Positions 37,855 through 46,700 of a DNA stretch of 64,000 nt are shown one piece after another. Source of the DNA: Tatlockia sp. Its GTDB lineage: Bacteria > Pseudomonadota > Gammaproteobacteria > Legionellales > Legionellaceae. The notes under the pieces were generated by a model. That model saw only the letters and a list, made by a program, of their open reading frames with translations, did not search any database and was not told where the DNA came from. The position numbers were made by a program, and so were the translations under genes. Position 1 is the first letter of the stretch. Each line of letters starts with the position of its first letter. The stretch is from positions 25,062 through 89,061 of the forward strand of contig JACCVV010000079.1 in the NCBI GenBank assembly GCA_013697955.1, read 5' to 3'.

Positions 37855-39249
37855 CTAAAAAACAGAAATTTTTATATCCTGATTTAAAGTCATAGCAAAA
37901 TGAAATCTTGGCTTGACCTCCGTATTCAAGGTTTCCCAATTCAGGTTTGTTACCAGACTATTTAAAAATACTCTTAGTGATAACTTAGAGAATGCTTGTC
38001 CTGTGCAGATATTTGGGCCAGTAGAGTAAGCTAAAAATGGTCTTTTATAGAGCTCTGGTTTTTGGATAAAACGATGTGGATTAAAATCTTCAGCATCCTC
38101 TCCCCAGCGTGAGGTATCTCTTAAAGAATGGTAGAGATCAATAACTATCTGAGATCCTTTTGTTAACTTGTATTGGTCCAAAACTGTAAAATTGTGCTCT
38201 ACGTTTCTAAATAAAAAGGGTTGTGAAGGGTATAAACGAAGGACCTCGTGTATGCAGGCATTCAATAAGGTATCTTCTGCTTGTACATAAGTTTCCCAGA
38301 CCATGTTCGATTTTTGCTTTGTGTTACATTCTTCTCTTAGTTGAGAAATCCAATCAGGGTGTTTTCCTAACTCATAAACACAGGAAATAAACGCCGGATT
38401 TGGCGCTAGATAACCTGCTAAGGTTCCGCTGTTTACACCTGTCGCGAAAGCATCTTCTTCATAGACTTTATGATGTTTATTAATATAACCGGATAATCGT
38501 TTGGTATAGTCACTTTCAGTTTTTGCTTGCACTTGATGAGCAGGAAACAAATAACTCATAAGTTCATTTCTTAATTCAATGAAGCGCTCGTTAAATTGAG
38601 GACATTTTCGGTAAGAAAATCGTTTCCCTAATAAATCAATTTGCTCTTCTAAAATAGGCACAATTGGAGCCACTTCTCCTTCATAATTCATTACCGACTT
38701 TAAAAAAATAGCAACTGTCATTTCCGATACATCTTTAGTGATAATGAAAGGTGATTTTTGTTGTTGCCATCCGTTAATTAATTGTTCTAACTCCGTCTTC
38801 ATAACCTTAAGGTATTTTTCCGGGTCCATTAGTAAGTCACCTAAAACGCTACGTTTTGGCTTCATGTCTTCTTTTTCATTATTTAATCGGTATTTACCGA
38901 GTGCTTCAGCAATGACCCGCAATTGCCTGCCTTCGCTTAATAGTTCGCCCTTAGCCAAGCGAGGGATTTTTAGCAAGGCCTTTATTATTCCCGGTTCAGT
39001 TACAAAATACATTTCACCTGCAAGAGTAGGTGCACGATAAATGGGTTTGTATTTGCCAATCAGCCCTTTTTCCTGAATTAAAGATCCTATGTAGTTATAA
39101 CAATTGATTTCATGTCTGAAATGGTAAGAGTTTTTTAGACGTTTAACCGGCGACGACTTAAAAATTTTCGAAAGTAGTTCTCGAGAATTATCAATTTTCT
39201 TTATTATATTTTCTGATTCATTCATTGGACATTTTTGAGCTGCTTCCAT
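37855..39249 (-). CDS. Cytochrome P450 with non-canonical I-helix, NRPS-operon tailoring enzyme
   Basis: 464 residues. Family marks: K-helix Glu-x-x-Arg in 'CIHEVLRLYP' (335-338), 'DFNPHRFI' (PERF-like, about 388-395), and the haem loop 'YSTGPNICTGQAF' with axial Cys415. Two departures: the loop has Asn where G-x-R-x-C normally has Arg, and the I-helix ('FATGVNSGTLAGYLAPNPAF', about 268-287) lacks the usual A-G-x-D/E-T acid-alcohol pair for O2 activation. So it may use peroxide, rearrange a substrate, or act on a carrier-bound chain by another route. Start ATG 39249 has GAAGAGG upstream and follows the preceding stop by three bases, so it is coupled to the NRPS operon and is its last gene. 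Confidence 0.8.
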   Translation of the reverse strand: MEAAQKCPMNESENIIKKIDNSRELLSKIFKSSPVKRLKNSYHFRHEINCYNYIGSLIQEKGLIGKYKPIYRAPTLAGEMYFVTEPGIIKALLKIPRLAKGELLSEGRQLRVIAEALGKYRLNNEKEDMKPKRSVLGDLLMDPEKYLKVMKTELEQLINGWQQQKSPFIITKDVSEMTVAIFLKSVMNYEGEVAPIVPILEEQIDLLGKRFSYRKCPQFNERFIELRNELMSYLFPAHQVQAKTESDYTKRLSGYINKHHKVYEEDAFATGVNSGTLAGYLAPNPAFISCVYELGKHPDWISQLREECNTKQKSNMVWETYVQAEDTLLNACIHEVLRLYPSQPFLFRNVEHNFTVLDQYKLTKGSQIVIDLYHSLRDTSRWGEDAEDFNPHRFIQKPELYKRPFLAYSTGPNICTGQAFSKLSLRVFLNSLVTNLNWETLNTEVKPRFHFAMTLNQDIKISVF

Positions 39250-39252
39250 AAT

Positions 39253-39852
39253 TCATAACCTCTTCACATATAAATTTTCTAAAATAGGCAATCCGGAGAA
39301 TCTTTTTCCAATTTCTTGCAGATATTCCTGGTAATTATTTTGCTGACTGAGCGCTTGTAAACCACGAGTAATCAACGCCTCTAATTCATCTTGAAAAAGA
39401 CGATAATGAAGTAAATTACAGGGTAAATGTTTAAACTTCTCTTTATTTGGACAGTAAACCCCGTAATATTCGGAGATTTCCAGATTAAACTCATTAATTT
39501 TTTGCAGGTTAATATAAGTTAATCTGGACTCGTTCAGAATTTTTAAAGAGATTGAATAGTCACCAGGTTTGACAAATCCTTGAGCCTGAGTTTTAGCACC
39601 TGGCAACCAATAACAGGCAACCAGATAAGGCGAAAAAGCAGTAATTTCCAAGCCTCTATAAGGTTGTAATTCACCACTTAAAAAGTCGGTTGCTATAAAA
39701 ATTGACCGATGACTATCTACTGCATGTATCCATGGAAATACAGTCGGATTGATAAGGTAAAGGTGAGCAAACAAATCAGCATAAGCATTAGCACTGCGAT
39801 GTGTTTTCTTATAATAGGTATTTCTTAAATACCGTTGGCAGTTCACTAACAT
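39253..39852 (-). CDS. Orphan 199-aa protein inside the NRPS operon
   Basis: No family recognised. It overlaps the terminal NRPS gene by seven bases and precedes the P450 by three, so it belongs to the operon and is probably made in step with the synthetase. Soluble, no signal peptide. Notable stretches are 'LINPTVFPWIHAVDSHRSIF', 'SPYLVACYWLPGAK', 'FVKPGDYSISLKILNE' and 'GVYCPNKEKFKHLPCNLLHY'. No thioesterase G-x-S-x-G, acyltransferase H-x3-D or MbtH pattern (N-x-E-x-Q-x-S-x-W-P) is present. Its position right after the last carrier domain makes a role in release or last-step modification conceivable; that is inference only. Confidence 0.6.
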   Translation of the reverse strand: MLVNCQRYLRNTYYKKTHRSANAYADLFAHLYLINPTVFPWIHAVDSHRSIFIATDFLSGELQPYRGLEITAFSPYLVACYWLPGAKTQAQGFVKPGDYSISLKILNESRLTYINLQKINEFNLEISEYYGVYCPNKEKFKHLPCNLLHYRLFQDELEALITRGLQALSQQNNYQEYLQEIGKRFSGLPILENLYVKRL

Positions 39853-42800
39853 GCCAACACCTCTGAACAGAGTTTTTTAATGTTTGGAAATTGATAAAAC
39901 AATTTCATTGGAATTCGCACCAAAAATTGGCGATATATTTTTTCCAGCACGTGCAACATTTGTAAGGATTGGCCACCCAACATGAAAAAATCATCTTCAA
40001 TCCCAAATTCATCTATATCTAACACCTCTCTCCAAATCTCGTAAACTATTTTTTGGCTATCCGTTTCCGGCTTTAATTGACTAGATTCCATCCCCCTCAC
40101 TTTATCGAGTAATAAAGATTCATTGATCTTTCCGCTATCATTAGCCGGAAGTTTTTCTACAAGGCAGAAATGATAGGGAATCATATAACTCGGCAGATGC
40201 AATCCTAAATGGGCTTTCAAGTCGCTTATATTGAAATAAGGTTTAGCCCCTTTCACCTCAAGATCCAGATCCTTATGCATCACCCAAATACTGGGATCAT
40301 AATAGCGCGCCCAGTTCTCTTCGATATTGACTTCCACTGGCTGTAAAGTCTCAGACAACTGGTATAAGCCCGATTGTTGCCAAACTTGTCCGGTCCATGT
40401 AGCCCAATCAGCGAGAGAGCCTTCAACCAACTGAGACTTGGGTGCAGATCCAACAATAATAGCGCCAAGTCTTTGATGGGTTCTTAACCAATGATCTTTA
40501 GGCTCTCCCTGCTCATCTTTCATATCAACCCAGGAATCAAAATCCAGATGTCCAGCTTCAAACATTCCAATAGGCCTAACTGGACCAAGAAAGTAGGATA
40601 AACCATGTAACCCACACAAGCGTCTGAAGGCTTTGACGATTAAGCTACTAATCCCTTTTGAACGGAATTTCTCTGTCACTACACCAGTTAATCCAAGTAT
40701 TGTATTGGGATTGATCTTTTTAGCTGCCTGCTCAAAAGCCAATTCAATGCCAGCATCCCAGCCCGTAGGAAATTGTTCACTGGAGCCATCCCAATACAAG
40801 GGAATACCATTGCAAACTGCGGCCATTTCACCTGACTCATCTAACAAGCAAAATTGATAATCGGGAAACTCTGACCATAGGCGTGACCAATATTTGTTAA
40901 TAAATGGACTACCTGCAAAATAGGTGGGCCAAGTATCCAGATGAACCGCCTTCATCTGGTGAATTAAATCCGGGCTATGCCCAAGGGTTGATTGGTAGTA
41001 CAAACCGGCTTTGCCGCTTAATGGAGACATTAGTTGTCGGGCTTCTACAAAAGCGGTTAGACATTCTCCGGACTTTAAATGGGGTGTTTTTATGAGCTTC
41101 ACCACAGCTTGGTTGATTCCTGGAAAAGCCATCAAAACTTGTTCAATTTCTTCCAATTCAATGCGATAACCATTAACTTTAACCTGCTTGTCTTTGCGGC
41201 CTTGATAATAAATCACTCCCTTTTCATCTAACCATCCCAAATCGCCAGTTCTATAAAATCGATTAATTTCATGGGTTCCAGGGAGGCTAAGCTCTACAAA
41301 GGGCGATTGTCCATTTTGCGAATCAGTTGAATTATCATCCTTTTTTGAAAGATATCCTGACATCAACCCTGGCGAAGCGACTAGAATTTCGCCTGGAAAA
41401 CCGATTGGCGTGGGTTGCCTATTATTATCTACAATTAAAATGTTAACGTTGGCGATTGGTTTGCCTATAGGAACAATTTCCCCTTCAAAATCGAGTTCGC
41501 AATCAAAGCAAGTCGCATCAACAGTAACCTCACTGGGGCCATAGTGATTGACCAGTTTACCCGGAAAGGTCTTTTGACATAAATCACTAATGGCTCGCGA
41601 TAAAGGCGCACCACCTGAAATGATTAGTCTAAGCCGATATTTTTCTTTAGATTGATTATCTAACGAAACGACTTCTGCTAAAGCCTTAAGCAGGGAAGGA
41701 ACCATTTGCACCACAGTTATTTCATGGGTACTCAATAAAGACGCTATCGAGAGAGGATCTTTATGCTGATCCCTATCCATCATGACAATTGCTGCCCCAA
41801 AAGAAAGCGGCCAAAATAATTCAAGTATTGAAGCATCAAAAGTATAGGACGTTAAAAAAAGAATTTTGTCTTCTGCACTCATAAGATAATTGGCTTGAGT
41901 TGCATATAATAAATTCAATACACCTTTATGGGAGATAGGTATATTTTTAGGCTGGCCGGTCGTTCCTGATGTTTGAACTACATAAGCTAAATTGTCTTTG
42001 GATATAAGCAAGTCAAGATTCAAATCTGAATAAGCACTCAAATCAGCTAATTGATTAAGATCTTTATCAGTTAACAAAATTTCAAGCCCTAAAGAATGCA
42101 TTGCTTTTTTAATTCTGGCTTCTGGCCAAGATGGAGATAGAGGAACGTAATAGGCGCCTAATTTGAGTATCGCCAACATGATAGCCACCATATCGGGTGT
42201 TGGCTCTAAAATCAGGCCGACTCCCTGATTTTGTGAAACCCCAGCCTTTTGTAAATAGCGAGCCAATTGATTAGCTCGAGTATTCAGATCTCGATAACTT
42301 AAGGTCTTATTTTCATAAATAATTGCTACAGCGTTTGGTTTATTTAAAGCTTGCTTTTCAAATAGTGCCTGGATGCACATCTCGTCAGGGAATTTCTTTG
42401 TTGTTTGATTTATAGCTTTTATACATTGAAGATAGCTCTCTTCAGTTCCTAATAGATAAGACCCCAGCTTCTTATGGCTATCTTTAATTACTTGTCTAAT
42501 TAAATGAATTATTCCATCCATCATGGTTAGAATAGTTTTCGGTTTAAACAGGTTGATGTTATAGGTACAAAAAAACCTAATGTCAGAGCCTAAGGGATCC
42601 AGGCCAATTGCCAAATCAAAGCGCGCGCCATGAGCTTCAACTCGATGTACATCTTTATTATATAACTTCGTTTTTCCTAAATTAATTTGAAGGAAAGCTG
42701 ACTTGTCGTTTTGTACACCGGCCATCACCGAAAAAAGCTTCGGTCTGGAATGATCTTTTTGATGATGCAAATTTTCTATTAATGATGAACAGGGATATTG

Positions 42801-43790
42801 ACGATGTTCAAAAGCAGCCAAAATCTCATTTCGCATTCGCAACAACAAATCTAAAAAGCTGTCATCGGCTTCTACATGACAGCGAATGGGGAGTGGTATA
42901 GCAAAACAACCTAATAAATCTTTATATTGAGGGTCATCACGTCCAGCTATTGGGCTCCCTAATACAAAATCATTTTGTCCGGAAATTCTATAAAAATAAG
43001 CAGCCAGGACAGTCATATAAAAGATATATAAGGTTGCATTATGCTGAATTAGAAAGGGACTGACTTCATAGATCAAATCCCTTGGCAACCATTGTTCAAC
43101 TGTGTCGCCTTGGTAAGTTTGAATTGATGGTCTTGAAAAATCCAGCGGTAATGCTAAAGGCGGAGGCACTGTTTCATAATGCGTAAGCCAGTAAGCCTTA
43201 TGTTTATCCAATTTTCCAGAACGCATGCCTAAATGCATTTCATTGACATAAGTGAAGTAATCTTTGGTCAATTCGGGTAAAGAAGGCTTGCCGCCTGCAG
43301 ATAAAGCACCATAAATGTGAGCAAACTCTTTGATCAAATTTATAGTGCTGGTTTCATCCCAGATTATATGATGCAGTGTGAAAATCAGTTGTGATTGGTT
43401 TTCAGGATAAAGCACTAAATGCAGCCGAAATAAGGGGCCTTTTTCAAAGTCAAAGGGCTTTTCTCCAAATTCCTTAGCTAAATTATTTTGCCAGCCTAAA
43501 ATCTCATCGTTATCAAGAGCAGTCTTATCAATGATGAGGTCTTTTGCATTTAGCATAATAGGAGGAATCAGTTTTTGAAAGGGTTTACCTTCCTCGTAGC
43601 CAAAACAAATTCTGAAAATAGCGTGTCTATCTAAAATCCGCTGCCAAGTCTGGATAAATAGTGCTGGATCAATGTCATCAAAAAAATAATGATTGAAACT
43701 GATATTATATACCGCGCTTTGCGAGTCAACTTGATACGCATACCATTCAGGTATCTGACTGGGCGATAGTTCGAAATGTTCATTAGTCAT
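39846..43790 (-). CDS. NRPS terminal module C-A(GNAT-interrupted)-T
   Basis: 1314 residues. Condensation domain about 5-440, active site 'HHIIWDE' at 140-146 (Gly replaced by Glu after the Asp). Adenylation from about 470: A3 'TSGTTGQPKNI', A5 'NHYGPSEVT', A8 'GRKDKQVKVNGYRIELEE' near 860-880. Instead of running on to A9, residues about 918-1188 are a GNAT acyltransferase domain, with the acyl-CoA loop 'VVTEKFRSKGISSLIV' (Arg1043 to Gly1046) and 'GPVRPIG...'; then A9 'LPSYMIP' and A10 Lys in 'NDSGKIN'. Carrier domain last, Ser1275 in 'LGGQSLQ'. The specificity residues read as DALQIGHVDK, nearest to Glu/Gln-type codes but uncertain. No thioesterase or reductase follows. Four-base overlap with the upstream gene. 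Confidence 0.88.
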   Translation of the reverse strand: MTNEHFELSPSQIPEWYAYQVDSQSAVYNISFNHYFFDDIDPALFIQTWQRILDRHAIFRICFGYEEGKPFQKLIPPIMLNAKDLIIDKTALDNDEILGWQNNLAKEFGEKPFDFEKGPLFRLHLVLYPENQSQLIFTLHHIIWDETSTINLIKEFAHIYGALSAGGKPSLPELTKDYFTYVNEMHLGMRSGKLDKHKAYWLTHYETVPPPLALPLDFSRPSIQTYQGDTVEQWLPRDLIYEVSPFLIQHNATLYIFYMTVLAAYFYRISGQNDFVLGSPIAGRDDPQYKDLLGCFAIPLPIRCHVEADDSFLDLLLRMRNEILAAFEHRQYPCSSLIENLHHQKDHSRPKLFSVMAGVQNDKSAFLQINLGKTKLYNKDVHRVEAHGARFDLAIGLDPLGSDIRFFCTYNINLFKPKTILTMMDGIIHLIRQVIKDSHKKLGSYLLGTEESYLQCIKAINQTTKKFPDEMCIQALFEKQALNKPNAVAIIYENKTLSYRDLNTRANQLARYLQKAGVSQNQGVGLILEPTPDMVAIMLAILKLGAYYVPLSPSWPEARIKKAMHSLGLEILLTDKDLNQLADLSAYSDLNLDLLISKDNLAYVVQTSGTTGQPKNIPISHKGVLNLLYATQANYLMSAEDKILFLTSYTFDASILELFWPLSFGAAIVMMDRDQHKDPLSIASLLSTHEITVVQMVPSLLKALAEVVSLDNQSKEKYRLRLIISGGAPLSRAISDLCQKTFPGKLVNHYGPSEVTVDATCFDCELDFEGEIVPIGKPIANVNILIVDNNRQPTPIGFPGEILVASPGLMSGYLSKKDDNSTDSQNGQSPFVELSLPGTHEINRFYRTGDLGWLDEKGVIYYQGRKDKQVKVNGYRIELEEIEQVLMAFPGINQAVVKLIKTPHLKSGECLTAFVEARQLMSPLSGKAGLYYQSTLGHSPDLIHQMKAVHLDTWPTYFAGSPFINKYWSRLWSEFPDYQFCLLDESGEMAAVCNGIPLYWDGSSEQFPTGWDAGIELAFEQAAKKINPNTILGLTGVVTEKFRSKGISSLIVKAFRRLCGLHGLSYFLGPVRPIGMFEAGHLDFDSWVDMKDEQGEPKDHWLRTHQRLGAIIVGSAPKSQLVEGSLADWATWTGQVWQQSGLYQLSETLQPVEVNIEENWARYYDPSIWVMHKDLDLEVKGAKPYFNISDLKAHLGLHLPSYMIPYHFCLVEKLPANDSGKINESLLLDKVRGMESSQLKPETDSQKIVYEIWREVLDIDEFGIEDDFFMLGGQSLQMLHVLEKIYRQFLVRIPMKLFYQFPNIKKLCSEVLAC

Positions 43791-46700
43791 GCTAAGGTTT
43801 CCAGCAGAGATTCAATTGTAGGCGAATCAAATAACTGTTTAATGGCAATATCTTTTTGCAAAATTGGCTTCATTGACTCAACCAGATCGACTGCCGCTAA
43901 TGAATGTCCACCTATTAGAAAAAAATTATCACGCAGCCCTACTTTTTCTATCATCAAGGTTTTTGCCCACAAATTTGCAATAGCCTCTTCTGTTGGCGTT
44001 TTTGGCGCCACATAATCATCTTGTTGACTTAGATCATAGGCATGTGGAGGGGGAAGCTTTTTCCTGTCAACCTTACCATTTGCAGACAAAGGAAAAGCTT
44101 CTAGAAAAATAAATAGGCTGGGAACCATATAATAAGGTAGTTTGAGTGAGCAAAATTGACCCAGTTCATCAGCACCAGGTGCCGGATGATTTGCTGGGAC
44201 TACATAGGCAATCAAATGAGTAACGTCTAAATTATCCTTCCAGGGTAAAATCAATGCTTGTTTAATTTGCTCATGCTTGGATAGAGCCGCCTCTACTTCA
44301 CCAACCTCCACCCGAAAGCCTCTGATTTTTACCTGAAAATCCACTCTTCCAATGAATTCCATTTCACCATTAGGATAGTAACGTGCCAAATCACCTGTTT
44401 TGTATAAACGAGCAGAGGCTTTTTTCGAATAAGGATCTTTTAAAAAGCAAGCTTCTGTTCTTTCCACATCACGATAATATCCTCTACCCACACCAATACC
44501 GCCAACATAAACCTCACCAACAACACCGATGGGCACCGGTTTTAAGGAATTGTCCAGAATATAAAGTTGCATATTAGGCAACACGCCTTGTGTCGGCACA
44601 TAGGAGGTATCGTAAATTCGAGCAGGATCTACATGATAATGACTGATATCGTCTGAGCATTCAGTTGACCCATAGGTATTCACTAACACGACATGAGGAA
44701 GTAGCGAGTACCAGCGTGGGCCTTGGTTAGCAGGCATTGCCTCACCGTTACTGACATAAGAGCGAACCTGGTTTAGAGGGTAAACTCCTGGGTTTCTTTC
44801 CAATTCATCCAGAATGATTTGGGTATGTGAAGGAACTGATTCTAAAATAGTCACGCCATCTCTAATTAAGGCTTTCAGCAAGTATTTAGGCTCCCAGGCT
44901 TCCTCTTCAGTCAATATGACAGTCGTTCCACCTACGATTAACGCGCTTAAGAACTGCCAAACGCAGACGTCAAAGGTTTGTACAGCCATTTGCGCTAAAC
45001 GGTCTTTTTCGCTAATTCCCAGATCAATATTCTTGGCTAATAAATGATTGACCATTCCTAAATGCTCAACCATTACGCCTTTTGGCTTCCCAGTGGAACC
45101 TGAGGTGTAAAAAAAGCAGGATAAATCGCCTAAATCCTGATTGATCTCAGGTCGTGAGTCAGAAAATAATTCGAATTTATCTTCAGAATAAACCCAAACA
45201 CAAGCCTCAGGAACCGCATTTCGAATAACCACTTCAAAATCCGCCGAGCATATAACTACCTTTGGTTCAGAATGATTCAAAATCTCTGTATTTCTAATCA
45301 GACTTGATTCTGGATTTAGGGGAATAAAGGCGCCCCCAGCTTTCAGAACAGCCAGTATCGTCACCAACATCTCTATGCCTCTTGGCATGTACAATAGGAC
45401 TCTATCGTTCCTGTCTATGCCTAAATCTCTCAGTAAGTAGCTCAGCTTATTTGCCGAATTCTCAAGTTCCAAGTAAGTTAATGTATTCCCGCGATGCAAT
45501 ACTGCTAAGGCCTGAGGAGATTTAGATACTTGTTGTTCGAACAGTTTGTGTGCGAATTGATCGCATTCATAACTATATTTGGGGATATTCCATTGCTGTA
45601 GCAACAACTCTCGTTCTTTTTTAGATACAACAGACAGGTCTGATATTTTTTCGTTAGAAAAGCTTGAGATAGATTCCAACAATTCAATAAAATTGGCAAT
45701 GAGGCGTTCAATAGTCGATTTATCATACAAGTCAACATTGTATTCGACTAATCCCGACACTGAATTTTCAGTTTCCTGCATGTAAAAAGTCAAATCAAAC
45801 TTAGCCACTGAACTCTCCAATGGATACAGCTTGGCTTGCAACTGGGGTAAATCCATTTCCATATTAAAGGAATTTTGCCAGGCAAATTCAATTTGAAATA
45901 AAGGCGAATGGCTTAAATTTCTTTCTGGCTGTAATGCTTCAACCAATTTATCAAAGGCCAAATCTTGATGATCAAAGGCATCCAGAATGATTTTTTTAAC
46001 CGAGCCTAAGAAATCATTAAACTTAGTCTGAGCTTCTAATTGAGTTCGAAGTACCAAGGTATTCACGAAAAACCCTATCAAGGGTTCCAGATCCAAATGC
46101 TGTCTACCGGCAACTGGTGTTCCTATTAAAATATCTTCCCTTCCTGTGTAACGATAAATGAGTACATTGAAAGCTGCGAACATCAGCATGAATAAAGTGG
46201 CATTTTCAGTTCGTGCTATTTTGGATAATTGTTGAACCAGTGAAGCAGGTAAAACAAAATCAATTGAGCTGCCGCGATAAGTTTGCACTAAGGGCCGCGC
46301 TCTATCAGTGGGAAATTCCAGAGGCAAAGGAAGATCTGCTAATTGTTTCCGCCAATAGCTTAATTGTCTGTCCAAGAGCTCATGTTGAGATAAACTTTTC
46401 TGGTCTATGGAATAATCGGCATATTGAATTTTAAGTGGAGGTAGGGGGCAAGACAGATTTAAAAGCTGCGCTTCATAAAAAGCAGCAAATTCTTTCATAA
46501 ATACCCTTTGAGACCAACCATCGGTAATAATATGATGCATATTGATTAATAATATGCTGTGCATATCAGTTAAAGAATACATATAGACTCTGAGTAAAGG
46601 ACCAACAACTAAATCGAAGGGCCTCTTGACCTCAGCTCGGATCAAACTATCAATTTCTGCAAAATTAGTTTCAATTTTCTCTAAATGAAAATCACATGAT

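Noticed and set aside
39253..39852. MbtH-like or thioesterase function for the 199-residue protein
   Set aside because: Neither the MbtH signature nor a G-x-S-x-G motif is present.
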